From NCBI RefSeq assembly GCF_900104025.1, contig NZ_FNIQ01000002.1, forward strand, positions 682,001 through 746,000: 64,000 nucleotides of DNA, given 5' to 3'. A program made the translations under genes and the position numbers. Origin of the DNA: Geodermatophilus sp. DSM 45219. Its GTDB lineage: Bacteria; Actinomycetota; Actinomycetes; Mycobacteriales; Geodermatophilaceae. The notes under the pieces are model-generated. The model ran no database searches. It saw nothing but the letters and a program-made list of their open reading frames with translations, and was not told where the DNA came from. Positions 8,017 to 17,980 of the stretch are shown piece after piece. The first letter of the stretch is position 1, and the number at the start of each line of letters is the position of its first letter.

Positions 8017-8158
8017 CACGAGCATGCGCGCAGTCCAGATCACCCGCTTCGGCGGTCCCGAGGTCCTCGACGTCGTCGACCTGCCCGACCCCACACCGGG
8101 CGACGGGCAGCAGCTGTTCGACGTCTCCACCGCCGGCGTCAACTTCGCCGACACCCAC
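8011..8158 (+). repeat. right direct-repeat copy: qor -10 box plus first 45 codons
   Basis: This is the intact partner of the stub at 4662-4808. It starts at the TAGCCT box and continues into the full-length gene. The two copies enclose about 3.2 kb carrying hamB and hamA. Confidence 0.9.
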
Positions 8159-8995
8159 CAGATCGAGAACAGCTACCTCGCCGCCCAGCAGCTGCCGCTG
8201 GTGCCCGGCGCGGAGTTCGTGGGGACGACGGCCGGCGGCGGCCCGCGGGTGGTCGGCCTGCTCGACGGGGGCGGCTACGCCGAGAAGGTGGCCGCGCACC
8301 CGCGGCTGGCCTGGCAGGTGCCCGACGGGGTGACCGACGAGCAGGCGCTGGCCGTCGTCCTGCAGGGCAGCACCGCGTACCACCTGCTGCGCACCAGCGC
8401 TCACCTCGCCGCAGGGGAGACCGTCGTCGTCATCGCCGGCGCGGGCGGGGTCGGGTCGCTGGCCGTCCAGCTGGCCCGCCGCTGGGGCGCCGGGCGGGTC
8501 ATCGCGACCGCGTCCAGCCCGGAGAAGCGGGCGCTGACCGAGGAGCTGGGCGCCGACGCCGCGGTCGACCCGGCGCTGGCCGACGACGACCCCAAGGCGT
8601 TCACCGCGGCGCTGCGCGAGGCCAACGGCGGCCGGCCCGTCGACGTCGTCCTGGAGATGACCGGCGGCAACGTGTTCACCGGCTCGCTGTCGGCGCTGGC
8701 CCCGTTCGGCCGGGTCGTCACCTACGGGATGGCCGCCCGGCAGGAGACCGCCGCCGTCCCGCCGGGGATGCTGCTGCAGAAGAGCCGCGCGGTCGTCGGC
8801 TTCTGGCTGGCGCACTGCATGGCCCGCCCGGCGATGCTGGACGACGCGATGGCCGAGCTGCTGCCGCTGGTCGCCGACGGCGCGCTGCGGCCGGTCGTCG
8901 GCGGGCGGTACCCGCTGAGCGCCGTCCGCGAGGCGCACCAGGACCTGCTCGCCCGCCGCACCACCGGGAAGCTCGTCCTCGACCCGAGCCGCTGA
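8024..8995 (+). CDS. NADPH:quinone oxidoreductase-like MDR enzyme
   Basis: A 323-residue medium-chain dehydrogenase/reductase without zinc ligands, of the quinone oxidoreductase (QOR) type. The N-terminal GroES-like part has PGAEFVGTT and NFADTHQIE. The cofactor domain has GAGGVGSLAVQLARRWGAG at about residues 140-158, followed by ATASSPEKRALTEELGAD, which favours NADPH. The C-terminus carries LARRTTGKLVL, the usual QOR ending. It probably reduces quinones or enones in the cytosol. The ATG is placed by the leaderless -10 box and by agreement with the truncated copy. It is divergent from hamA and convergent with the VWA gene. Its 5' end is duplicated on the far side of the Hachiman island. Confidence 0.9.
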   Translation: MRAVQITRFGGPEVLDVVDLPDPTPGDGQQLFDVSTAGVNFADTHQIENSYLAAQQLPLVPGAEFVGTTAGGGPRVVGLLDGGGYAEKVAAHPRLAWQVPDGVTDEQALAVVLQGSTAYHLLRTSAHLAAGETVVVIAGAGGVGSLAVQLARRWGAGRVIATASSPEKRALTEELGADAAVDPALADDDPKAFTAALREANGGRPVDVVLEMTGGNVFTGSLSALAPFGRVVTYGMAARQETAAVPPGMLLQKSRAVVGFWLAHCMARPAMLDDAMAELLPLVADGALRPVVGGRYPLSAVREAHQDLLARRTTGKLVLDPSR

Positions 8996-9011
8996 CCGAG
9001 GGTTCCTGGAA

Positions 9012-9073
9012 CGGCCCCGCTGCAGGGGCCCACCGCGAGCGCAGCGAGTGGTGGGGGGCAGCGGGGTCCTTTC
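9012..9073. terminator. terminator hairpin, member of a dispersed family
   Basis: A long imperfect hairpin (outer arms GGCCCCGCTGC and GCAGCGGGGTCC, inner CCCACC and GGTGG) followed by TTT lies between the convergent qor and VWA genes. Its sequence, including the CGCGAGCGCAGCGAGTGG loop region, recurs with variations at 43143, 46724 and 51909. Confidence 0.75.
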
Positions 9074-10028
9074 AGAGCAGACGGTTGGTCCAGAGCAGGC
9101 TGAGGACGACGCCGATCAGCGCGAACAGCACCCCGCCGCGGACGAACCAGTAGCTGACGTCGCGGGGCTCGGTGGTGTAGCCGATCTGGCTGCCGAGGTC
9201 TTGGTAGACCTCCTCGAGCTCCGCGGCGCTGGCCGCCTCGCTGTAGCTGCCACCGGTCTGGTCGGCGATCTCCTCGAGCGTCGCGCGGTCCACGGGCACC
9301 GGCACCCGCTCGCCGTCGAGGTCGAGGGTGCCGTAGTCGGTGCCGAAGGCGATGGTCGAGACCGGGATGCCGGCGTCGAGCGCGGCGTCGACGGCCTGGG
9401 TGTCCGGCCGGCCGACGGTGTTGTAGCCGTCGGACAGCAGCACGACGCGCGCCGGCGGCACCTCCTCGCCGTCGGCGTCCAGCGAGGACTGGAAGTTCTC
9501 GATCGCGGTCAGCGAGGTGAACACCGCCTCGCCGATGGCGGTGGACTCGGCCAGCTCCAGGTTGTCGATCGCGGTGCGCACCTGGCCGCGGTCGGTCGTC
9601 GGGGTCACCACCGTGGTCGCGGTGCCGGCGAAGGACACCAGCCCCAGGTTGATCCGCTCGGGCAGCACGTCGACGAACTCCTTGGCCGCCACCTGCATCG
9701 CCTCGAACCGGCTGGGCTCGATGTCGGTCGCCTGCATCGACAGCGAGACGTCGACGGCCATGATCACCGTCGCCCGCTCCCGCGGCACCCGGACCTCGGT
9801 GCTGGGCACCGCCAGCGAGACGATCAGCGCGGCCAGCGCCAGCGCCACCAGCCCGAACGCCACGTGCCGCCGCCAGCCGGGTCGCTTGGGCACCAGCGTG
9901 CCGAGCAGCGCGACGTTGGTGAACCGGGCGGCGTAGGCCTTGCGGCGCAGCTGCAGCACCACGTACAGCGCCACCAGCGCGACGACGGCCAGCAGGCCGA
10001 GCAGCCACCACGGGGCCTGGAAGGTCAT
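9072..10028 (-). CDS. VWA-domain membrane protein of a MoxR operon
   Basis: A 318-residue protein with two N-terminal TM helices (WWLLGLLAVVALVALYVVL and a second near residues 55-75) and one at the C-terminus. These enclose a von Willebrand factor A domain with the metal-binding site DVSLSM at about residue 92, plus LVSFAGTATTVVTPTTD and VVLLSDGYNT. It is equivalent to M. tuberculosis Rv1481 and the BatA-type proteins. It is the last gene of a three-gene operon and its ATG overlaps the DUF58 stop by 4 bases (ATGA). With MoxR it probably forms a chaperone-like complex at the membrane. The client is unknown; a link to cell-envelope hydrolases is suggested by the neighbouring NlpC/P60 gene. Confidence 0.88.
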   Translation of the reverse strand: MTFQAPWWLLGLLAVVALVALYVVLQLRRKAYAARFTNVALLGTLVPKRPGWRRHVAFGLVALALAALIVSLAVPSTEVRVPRERATVIMAVDVSLSMQATDIEPSRFEAMQVAAKEFVDVLPERINLGLVSFAGTATTVVTPTTDRGQVRTAIDNLELAESTAIGEAVFTSLTAIENFQSSLDADGEEVPPARVVLLSDGYNTVGRPDTQAVDAALDAGIPVSTIAFGTDYGTLDLDGERVPVPVDRATLEEIADQTGGSYSEAASAAELEEVYQDLGSQIGYTTEPRDVSYWFVRGGVLFALIGVVLSLLWTNRLL

Positions 10029-11059
10029 CGGGAGGCTCCTCCGCTGCCGGCGCGCCGGCGGTCGGCGACGAACCGGACGACGTCCATCAGCCAGTCGCGG
10101 TCCGTGCGCAGGTGCAGGTGGCCGGCGCCGGCGCGGCGCAGGGCCGCGGCGATCGCCCGCCGCTGGGCCGCGGCGCCCTCGGCGAACCGGGCGCGGAACG
10201 CCGCGTCGCCGGTCGGCACCTCGAGGGTCTGGCCGCTCTCGGGGTCGACGACGGTGAGCAGTCCGACGTCGGGCAGCTCCAGCTCCCGCGGGTCGACGAC
10301 CTCGATGGCCAGCAGCTCGTGCCGGGCCCGGAGGCCGCGCAGCGGGCGCTCCCAGTCGGGCACGTCGGAGGCGTCCGAGCCGAGGAAGTCCGAGACGACG
10401 ACCACCAGGCCGCGGCGGCGCGGCGGGCGGCGCAGCGACTCCAGCGCGGCGGCCAGGTCACCGCGGCGCCCGCCCTCGGCCCGCGGCGTCCGCACGACCG
10501 AGCGCAGCAGCCGGTCGGCGGCCAGCCGGCCGGGCATCGCCGGGTACCGGTCGACGCGCTCCCCTGTCGTGACGACGGCACCCAGCCGGTTGCCGCCGCG
10601 GACGGTGAGGTGGCTTACCGCGGCCAGCCCGGCGATGGCCAGGTCGCGCTTGGTGCAGTTGGCGGTGCCGAAGTCGAGGCTGGCGGAGAGGTCGACGACC
10701 GCCCAGGTCTCCAGCTCGCGGTCGGCGATCGTCTCGCGGACGTGCGGCACCTGGGTGCGCGCGGTCACCGGCCAGTCCATCCGCCGGACGTCGTCCCCCG
10801 GGTGGTAGGTGCGCGAGTCGCCGGCCTCGCTGCCCGAGCCCGGCACCAGCCCCAGGTGGTCGCCCTGGAGCAGGCCGTCGAGCCGGCGGCGCACGGTGAG
10901 CTCCAGCCGCTGCAGCAGGACGTCGGCCGGCCCCTCGGCGAAGTGCGGCGGAGCGCCGGTGCCGTCCCCCGCCCCCGGGTCGATGCCGGAGCCGGGCGTG
11001 GGTGCGGCGCCGGTCTGCTCCGGCGTCGCGGTGCCGCCGGACCGGCGACGCAGGATCAC
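10025..11059 (-). CDS. DUF58 domain protein of the MoxR operon
   Basis: A 344-residue soluble protein. The N-terminal 45 residues are low-complexity (Gly/Pro/Thr). The DUF58 signature is RTYHPGDDVRRMDWPVTART at about residues 85-104, and a VWA-like core follows (AVVDLSASLDFG, then GLVVVVSDFLG). This is the usual partner of MoxR ATPases and of VWA proteins such as the next gene. The GTG start at 11059 overlaps the moxR stop as GTGA, and its own stop overlaps the next ATG, so all three products are translationally coupled. The matching mycobacterial gene is Rv1480. The biochemical role is not established for the family. Confidence 0.9.
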   Translation of the reverse strand: MILRRRSGGTATPEQTGAAPTPGSGIDPGAGDGTGAPPHFAEGPADVLLQRLELTVRRRLDGLLQGDHLGLVPGSGSEAGDSRTYHPGDDVRRMDWPVTARTQVPHVRETIADRELETWAVVDLSASLDFGTANCTKRDLAIAGLAAVSHLTVRGGNRLGAVVTTGERVDRYPAMPGRLAADRLLRSVVRTPRAEGGRRGDLAAALESLRRPPRRRGLVVVVSDFLGSDASDVPDWERPLRGLRARHELLAIEVVDPRELELPDVGLLTVVDPESGQTLEVPTGDAAFRARFAEGAAAQRRAIAAALRRAGAGHLHLRTDRDWLMDVVRFVADRRRAGSGGASR

Positions 11060-12342
11060 GCCGGTGCGGGCCCGCGGTCGGCGCCGTCGGCCGACCCGTC
11101 GGGACGGCCCTGCGGCGGGCCGGCCGGGCCCGGGGCGCTGAAGGGACCGCCGGCCGGCACCGGGCCGGGGTGCCCGGGGCCCTGCGGACCGGGACCCCCG
11201 AACGGCTGACCGGGCTGGCCGTACTGCGGGCCGGGCGGACCGTACTGCGGACCGCCGAACGGCGCGGCGGGCGGGACCGAGGGGCCTCCGGGGCTGCCCG
11301 GGCCGAAGCCGCCGGAACGCTGCCGCGGGGCGACCTGGGGCAGCGGCACCGTCTGCAGGATCCGCTTGACCACGTGGTCGGCGGGCACGCCGTCGGCCAG
11401 CGCGTCGTAGGAGAGCACCAGCCGGTGGCGCAGCACGTCGGCGGTGACGTCGAGGACGTCCTGCGGCAGCACGTAGTCCCGGCCGCGGACCAGCGCCAGC
11501 GCCCGGCTGGCGGCGATCAGCCCGAGCGAGGCACGGGGGCTGGCGCCGTAGGACACCCAGGAGGCGACGTCCTCCATGCCGTGCTCGCGCGGCGCGCGGG
11601 TGGCGACCACCAGCCGGACGACGTAGTCGACCAGCGCGTGGTGCACGAACACCTCGGAGGCGGTGCGCTGCATGCGGACGAGGTCCTCGGGGCCCAGGAC
11701 GGTCTGGGCCACCGGCGGGGTCGACCCCATCCGGTAGATGATCTCCCGCTCCTCCTCCGGGCTCGGGTAGTCGACGAGCACCTTCATGAGGAAGCGGTCG
11801 CGCTGGGCCTCGGGCAGCGGGTAGACGCCCTCGGACTCGATCGGGTTCTGCGTGGCCAGCACGAGGAACGGGTTCGGCAGCGGGTGGGTCACCCCGCCGA
11901 TGGACACCTGCCGCTCGGCCATGACCTCCAGCAGCGCCGACTGGACCTTGGCCGGCGCGCGGTTGATCTCGTCGGTGAGCACGAAGTTGGCGAAGACGGG
12001 GCCCAGCTCGGTGTCGAAGGCGTCCTGCCCGGCCTTGTAGATGCGGGTGCCGATGATGTCGGCCGGCACCAGGTCGGGGGTGAACTGCAGGCGGGCGAAG
12101 CGGCCGCCGACCACGGTGGCCAGCGTCTCGACCGCGAGGGTCTTCGCGACGCCGGGGACGCCCTCGAGCAGCACGTGCCCGCGGGCCAGCAGCGAGACGA
12201 GCATCCGCTCGACCAGCCGGTCCTGGCCGACGATGACCCGCTTGATCTCGAACAGCACCCGCTCCAGGCGGGCGGCGTCGACCGACGGCGGCACCGGCTG
12301 CCCGGCGGACTGCTGGAGCGGGGTGCTGGCGGCGCTGCTCAC
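11056..12342 (-). CDS. moxR: MoxR-family AAA+ ATPase
   Basis: A 428-residue AAA+ ATPase. Walker A is LLEGVPGVAKTLAVETLA at about residues 60-77 and Walker B is FVLTDEINRAP at about 120-130. Sensor 1 is in LVLATQNPIE, and an arginine-finger region lies in PEAQRDRFLMKV. A lid domain extends to about residue 330. The last 100 residues are a Pro/Gly/Gln-rich tail (FGGPQYGPPGPQYGQPG) likely to be disordered, which is longer than in most MoxR proteins. The GTG at 12342 has GGGAG at good spacing. MoxR proteins act as chaperones with VWA-domain partners, here the two downstream genes. It is upstream of DUF58 and VWA with 4-base overlaps. Confidence 0.92.
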   Translation of the reverse strand: MSSAASTPLQQSAGQPVPPSVDAARLERVLFEIKRVIVGQDRLVERMLVSLLARGHVLLEGVPGVAKTLAVETLATVVGGRFARLQFTPDLVPADIIGTRIYKAGQDAFDTELGPVFANFVLTDEINRAPAKVQSALLEVMAERQVSIGGVTHPLPNPFLVLATQNPIESEGVYPLPEAQRDRFLMKVLVDYPSPEEEREIIYRMGSTPPVAQTVLGPEDLVRMQRTASEVFVHHALVDYVVRLVVATRAPREHGMEDVASWVSYGASPRASLGLIAASRALALVRGRDYVLPQDVLDVTADVLRHRLVLSYDALADGVPADHVVKRILQTVPLPQVAPRQRSGGFGPGSPGGPSVPPAAPFGGPQYGPPGPQYGQPGQPFGGPGPQGPGHPGPVPAGGPFSAPGPAGPPQGRPDGSADGADRGPAPA

Positions 12343-12566
12343 GGAACTCCCTGACGTGCCGGTCCACGGCTCCGTTCCCGGACGGGTCAGGAGGCCGCGA
12401 CGGGACCTCGTGCCCGTCCCCCGCCAGTGTCCTACACGTTGCCGGACACCAGCTGGACGCGCACGCAGGTGAGCCGTCCGCACACCGTCCGTGGCCGACG
12501 CCCGCCCTCGGTGGAGCGCGTGCACAACCCTGCCCGCGGGGCGGGCCGACTGCTAGCCTCGATGAT

Positions 12567-12600
12567 GCGTCGGGCAGCTCCCCCCGTGGCTGCCCGACGC
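12567..12600 (-). terminator. perfect 12-bp stem terminator of the NlpC/P60 gene
   Basis: Arms GCGTCGGGCAGC and GCTGCCCGACGC with a 10-nt loop lie 8 bases beyond the stop of the peptidoglycan hydrolase gene. Confidence 0.85.
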
Positions 12601-12608
12601 CCCATCTC

Positions 12609-13943
12609 TCAGGCGGTCGGCCGGACGGCGCCGTAGTAGTCGTCGCCGAACCACATCGTGGAGACCCGCACGACGTCCCCGCTCTGCGGCGCCTGGATCA
12701 CCTGGTTGCCCCCGATGTAGAGCGCCACGTGGTAGATCGACTGGTAGTCCGAGGTGCTCCCCCAGAACACCAGGTCGCCGGGCCGCAGGTCCCCGGCCGC
12801 CACCGTCCGGTCGCGGAAGCGGTGGTACTGCTCGCGGCTGGTGCCGCCGATCCGGATGCCGGCCTGGGCGTAGGCGTACTCGGTGAGCCCCGAGCAGTCG
12901 AAGCCGTAGACCGCCGTGTCCGGCGGGATGCCGAGGGTCGGCCCGCTGCTGGTGCCGCCACCCCAGCTGTAGGGCAGCCCGCGCTGGGTCATGGCCGCGG
13001 CGATCGCGACGTCGACCGCCGACCCCGAGGGCGCGCCGGCCGTGGTGCTGCTGGGCACGGGGGACGACGGCCGCGAGGTCGAGCCCGAGGTCGAGCCCGA
13101 GGACGACGGGCTCCGGGTCGGGGACACCGCCGCCGGCGCCGGCGCCGGCGCCGGCGCCGGCGGGCGGGCCTGCGCCGCGGCGGCGGCGGCCGCCTGCGCG
13201 GCGGCCGCGGCCTCGGCGCCCTGGGCTCCGAGCAGGACCGTCTGCGCCGCCGTGAGCTCGGCCTCGAGCACCCGCCGCTGGTCGGCGAGCTGGGCGGCCT
13301 GCGCCCTCGCCGAGACCTCCTGGGCCTGGGCGGAGGCCAGCGAGTCGGCCGCCGCGGCCTGGGCCGCGTCGGCGGCCTGCACCGCGACCTGCGCGGCGTC
13401 CTCGGCCGCGGTGGCCTCGGCCTCCAGCACGGTCAGCTCGGTGACGACGTCGACGCGGTGGCTGCCGGCGGCGTCGAGCAGCGCGGCCCGCTCGATCAGC
13501 TGCGCGGGGCCGTCGGCGGTGACCAGCGCGGCCGCGCCCGGGTTGGTGCTGCCCTGCATGTAGCTGGACCGGGCGAAGGCCACCACCTGGTCGCGGCCGA
13601 CCTGCAGCTCGGCGGCGGCCTGCACGGCGGCCGCGGCGGCGGCGTCGGCCGCGGCCCGGGCCTCCTGCTGCGCCGCTTGGCGCTCCTCGTACTCCTGCAG
13701 CGCGATCTGCGCGCCCTGCCGGGCGGCGTCCACCCGCGCCTGGGCCTGGCTCAGCTGGGCACCGATCTCGGTCACCCGGGCGGCCGCGGCGTCGCGCTCG
13801 GCCTGCGCCTCGGCGACCGAGGGGTCACCGGGAGCGGCTCCCGCCGTCCCCGGCACCAGGCCCGCCACCACGAGGGCGGTGACCACCGTCCCCGCACCGC
13901 GCACCAGCCAGTGGCGGCTCGCCCGCTCGTCCGTCCTGCCCAC
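12609..13943 (-). CDS. secreted NlpC/P60 peptidoglycan endopeptidase (RipA-like)
   Basis: A 444-residue secreted cell-wall hydrolase. It has an N-terminal signal peptide (RHWLVRGAGTVVTALVVAGL then GTAGA). An alanine-rich coiled-coil domain at about 45-270 contains long QAAQLADQRRVLEAELTAAQ-type heptads. After it comes a Pro-Ala and Ser/Thr-rich linker, then a C-terminal NlpC/P60 domain with catalytic Cys in YGFDCSGLTEYAY and His in YHVALYIGG. The layout is that of mycobacterial RipA, which cleaves the D-Glu-mDAP bond of stem peptides during cell separation. The GTG at 13943 follows GAGAGG and opens directly onto the signal peptide. It is adjacent to the moxR operon, as ripA is in M. tuberculosis. 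Confidence 0.92.
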   Translation of the reverse strand: MGRTDERASRHWLVRGAGTVVTALVVAGLVPGTAGAAPGDPSVAEAQAERDAAAARVTEIGAQLSQAQARVDAARQGAQIALQEYEERQAAQQEARAAADAAAAAAVQAAAELQVGRDQVVAFARSSYMQGSTNPGAAALVTADGPAQLIERAALLDAAGSHRVDVVTELTVLEAEATAAEDAAQVAVQAADAAQAAAADSLASAQAQEVSARAQAAQLADQRRVLEAELTAAQTVLLGAQGAEAAAAAQAAAAAAAQARPPAPAPAPAPAAVSPTRSPSSSGSTSGSTSRPSSPVPSSTTAGAPSGSAVDVAIAAAMTQRGLPYSWGGGTSSGPTLGIPPDTAVYGFDCSGLTEYAYAQAGIRIGGTSREQYHRFRDRTVAAGDLRPGDLVFWGSTSDYQSIYHVALYIGGNQVIQAPQSGDVVRVSTMWFGDDYYGAVRPTA

Positions 13944-14030
13944 GTCCCGACCTCTCCCACGACCTCGTCGACCCGGCGCCCGGAGGCGCACTCCGGTGCC
14001 GGAACGACAAGATCAGGAGCGGGGTTGAGC

Positions 14031-14056
14031 GGTCACTCCCCACATGGGGGGAGACC
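14031..14056 (-). terminator. hairpin after gntP
   Basis: GGTC-A-CTCCCC pairs with GGGGGG-AGACC around a short ACAT loop (one bulge). It is downstream of gntP and upstream of the NlpC/P60 gene, both on the minus strand. Confidence 0.5.
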
Positions 14057-14172
14057 GGACCCCCTGTGATGGCCCGCGCGGCGTCCCCTGACCCGCGCGG
14101 GGACCAGGGGGTCCTCCAGGCGGCGTGCCGCACGCGCGGACCGCGAGCCGCCCACCGGACCCCGCCTGCCGC

Positions 14173-15540
14173 TCAGACGGCCGCGGCCACCAGGCTGGCC
14201 ACCAGCACCAGGGGCAGGGAGACGACGGCCCCCAGCGAGGTCGCCATCGTCAGCGTCTTCAGGCTGCCCTTGGTGGAGAGGTCGAGCAGCGTGGTGAACA
14301 TCCAGAAGAAGTTGCTGTTGACGTGGAGCGCGAACATGGCGCCCGACGCGATCGCCAGCGCGATGACGACGGGGTCGATCCCCAGCGAGCCGACGATCGG
14401 CGCGATGATGCCTGCGGCGGTGATCGCCCCGACCGACACCGAGCCGATCGCGAAGTGCAGCACCGCGGCGATGAACCAGGCGAGCAGGACGCTGAGGATC
14501 ACCGGCGCGTCGGCTTCGGCGGAGAACAGGCCCGCGAGCGTCTCGTCCATGCCGCTCTCGGCGATGACGGCGCCGAGGGACCCGCCGACGCCCGTGACGA
14601 GCAGGATCTCCCCGGTCGTGTGGAAGCCCGCGGTGAGCACCGTGCCGACCCCGTTCGCGCCCAGCGACGGCCGGACCATGCCGAAGGCGATCAGCAGCCC
14701 CACGAAGAGGGCGATGTTGGCATCGCCGAGGAAGGTGATCACCGGGTTCGAGACCTCGGCCAGGCCGGCGATCGCCCCGGTGGCGATCAAGACCAGCGGT
14801 ACCAGGATCGGCAGCAGACGCACCCACAGGGGCAACCGGGCGGTGCCCTCGGCCAGCGGCACGTCCTCGGTCTCGTCGTGCGGACGGCCCTCCTCGACGA
14901 CCACGTCCGGGTCGAAGTCGGTCGTGTCGTTCCAGTAGCCCCGCCCCAGCAGCAGCCGGAACAGGAACGTCGTGACCAGCGCGGTCAGCAGCCCGATCGG
15001 CAGCCCGTACAGCAGGTAGGTCCCCAGCGGCACGTCCAGGAGCCCGGCGATGGCGACCGCTGCGAGGCCGGGCACGACGAAGACGTACCCGGCGAAGATG
15101 CCGATGCCCATGGCCCCGGCGAGCCACGGCAGGCCGATCCGGCGGTCGACGGCCGGCGCCGACTCCTTGGCCATCGGCGCCGCCAGCACGACCTGCACGT
15201 CGACGTAGATGGACGGGAAGATCGTGGAGAGCGTGCCGGCCATCGCGTACGGCAGGCGGCGCCCCACCCGGCGCGCGAGGACCTCCACCAGGTCGTTGAA
15301 GGTGCCCATCGCGTGCAGCAGCGCTCCGATCAGCACGCCGAAGCCGATGAGCAGGCCGACCTCGGCCATGATCTCGCCGAACCCCCCGGTGATCTGGGCC
15401 ACCGTCCCCTCGGCGCCCAGCCCGGTGGCGAGCCCGAGGTACACGCACGCCAGCAGCAGGGAGATCACCGGGTCGACCTTGAACCGGATGATGAGCACGA
15501 TCGCGCCCAGGATCGCGATCGCGGAGTGCAGGATCTCCAT
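14173..15540 (-). CDS. gntP: GntP-family gluconate/organic acid permease
   Basis: A 455-residue inner-membrane transporter with about 12-13 hydrophobic helices. GntP-family hallmarks include the RFKVDPVISLLLACVYLGL opening, GFGVLIGALLHAMG, FPSIYVDVQVVLAAPM, GLPIGLLTALVTTFLF and the C-terminal FALHVNSNFFWMFTTLLDLS. Members import gluconate or related hydroxy acids with protons. A hydrophilic central loop at about 215-245 is acidic (DPDVVVEEGRPHDETEDV). There is no gluconate kinase or hydroxy-acid dehydrogenase beside it, so the substrate cannot be narrowed. It is monocistronic; its upstream region carries an 18-bp direct repeat and a palindrome that could bind a regulator. Confidence 0.9.
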   Translation of the reverse strand: MEILHSAIAILGAIVLIIRFKVDPVISLLLACVYLGLATGLGAEGTVAQITGGFGEIMAEVGLLIGFGVLIGALLHAMGTFNDLVEVLARRVGRRLPYAMAGTLSTIFPSIYVDVQVVLAAPMAKESAPAVDRRIGLPWLAGAMGIGIFAGYVFVVPGLAAVAIAGLLDVPLGTYLLYGLPIGLLTALVTTFLFRLLLGRGYWNDTTDFDPDVVVEEGRPHDETEDVPLAEGTARLPLWVRLLPILVPLVLIATGAIAGLAEVSNPVITFLGDANIALFVGLLIAFGMVRPSLGANGVGTVLTAGFHTTGEILLVTGVGGSLGAVIAESGMDETLAGLFSAEADAPVILSVLLAWFIAAVLHFAIGSVSVGAITAAGIIAPIVGSLGIDPVVIALAIASGAMFALHVNSNFFWMFTTLLDLSTKGSLKTLTMATSLGAVVSLPLVLVASLVAAAV

Positions 15541-15564
15541 GGGCGATTCCGATCCGAGCGACCA

Positions 15565-15610
15565 GTGGCGACGCCACGCTGTTGGACGACGTCACGCTAT
15601 TGGACGACGC
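15565..15610 (-). promoter_or_regulatory. palindrome plus tandem 18-bp repeat upstream of gntP
   Basis: GTGGCG-A-CGCCAC (15565-15577) is a perfect hexamer palindrome 25 bases upstream of the gntP ATG. It is followed at 15575-15592 and 15593-15610 by two adjacent 18-bp copies (16 of 18 identical) that contain TTGGACGAC. Tandem and palindromic motifs right before a carbon-source transporter suggest operator sites; the regulator is unknown. Confidence 0.45.
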
Positions 15611-15927
15611 CGGAATTGCGGGGCGCTGCTCCCCTTCTCCTCGGTCTCGGCGCGATCGGCATCGACGTCGGCCGGCGACGCCACGCGGAGTCGCACGGGA
15701 CCGTGCACGTCACGCCCACCATCGGCTTCCGACCGAACCTCGTCGAGGCCTGCTCCGGCACCATTTCCGGCCGAGCCGTACGCCGCGGTCACCCGGCAGC
15801 GCCGAGCAACTCGTCGGCGCGAACCGCACCGTCAGCGAGGGCTGGGACGACCGCCCATTCTCGACCCGGACAACGGACGGAATCGTCCGCCCCACGTCAC
15901 CCGTGAACGGCGATCAGCCGCGCCACA
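15611..15927. other. intergenic gap upstream of gntP, no gene seen
   Basis: About 320 bases lie between the gntP upstream motifs and the stop of the acyl-CoA ligase gene. Open frames here are short, lack ribosome sites and show no recognisable protein. No hairpin or RNA gene was noticed. Confidence 0.5.
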
Positions 15928-17463
<1,536 letters not shown>

Positions 17464-17557
17464 TCCGGCTCCCGGGTCCTCGGGCCGGCGCGCAGGCCGG
17501 CCGCTCGACGTGGCGCCCGTCACGCTATCCGCCGGTGGCGCCCGGCGTACGCCCGGC

Positions 17558-17980
17558 TCAGCCGAGCAGCGCGGCGACCGCGGCGACCGTCCCCGCCGTG
17601 GCCGCGACAGCCCGCACGGTGTCCACCCGCAGCAGCCGCCGGTGCGCGGCGTCGTCCCACGCCTCCTGCAGCCGGCGGTGCAGCGGGACGGCGCCCAGCG
17701 CGGTGGCCGCCAGGACGACGGCCAGGCACGCCGCCCCCGCCAGCACCGGCAGCAGCGGCGTCCCGCCCGGCCGGTCGGCCAGCAGCCACAGCGTGGTGAC
17801 GCCCTGCCCGGCGAACAGCGGGCCGACCACCCGGGAGACGCGCTGCTGGTGGCGCCGCTCGTAGGCCGGGAAACCGGCCGGCGGGACCAGCGCGAACTGC
17901 GGGTAGACCAGCGCGCGCACCGTCCACTGGAAGCCCGCGTAGGCCGCGGTCAGCGCCAGGTGCACGGCCAGCAGGGTCAC
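17558..17980 (-). CDS. small four-TM protein, DUF1772-like
   Basis: A 140-residue integral membrane protein with about four TM helices (residues 1-22, 50-68, 78-97, 118-138). Between TM3 and TM4 it has VPLHRRLQEAWDDAAHRRLLRVDTVR, which resembles the conserved loop of DUF1772-type small membrane proteins (a proline followed by charged residues and an Arg before the last helix). The function is unknown. It is the last gene of a three-gene operon with a sirtuin; its ATG overlaps the preceding stop by 4 bases. Confidence 0.7.
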   Translation of the reverse strand: MTLLAVHLALTAAYAGFQWTVRALVYPQFALVPPAGFPAYERRHQQRVSRVVGPLFAGQGVTTLWLLADRPGGTPLLPVLAGAACLAVVLAATALGAVPLHRRLQEAWDDAAHRRLLRVDTVRAVAATAGTVAAVAALLG

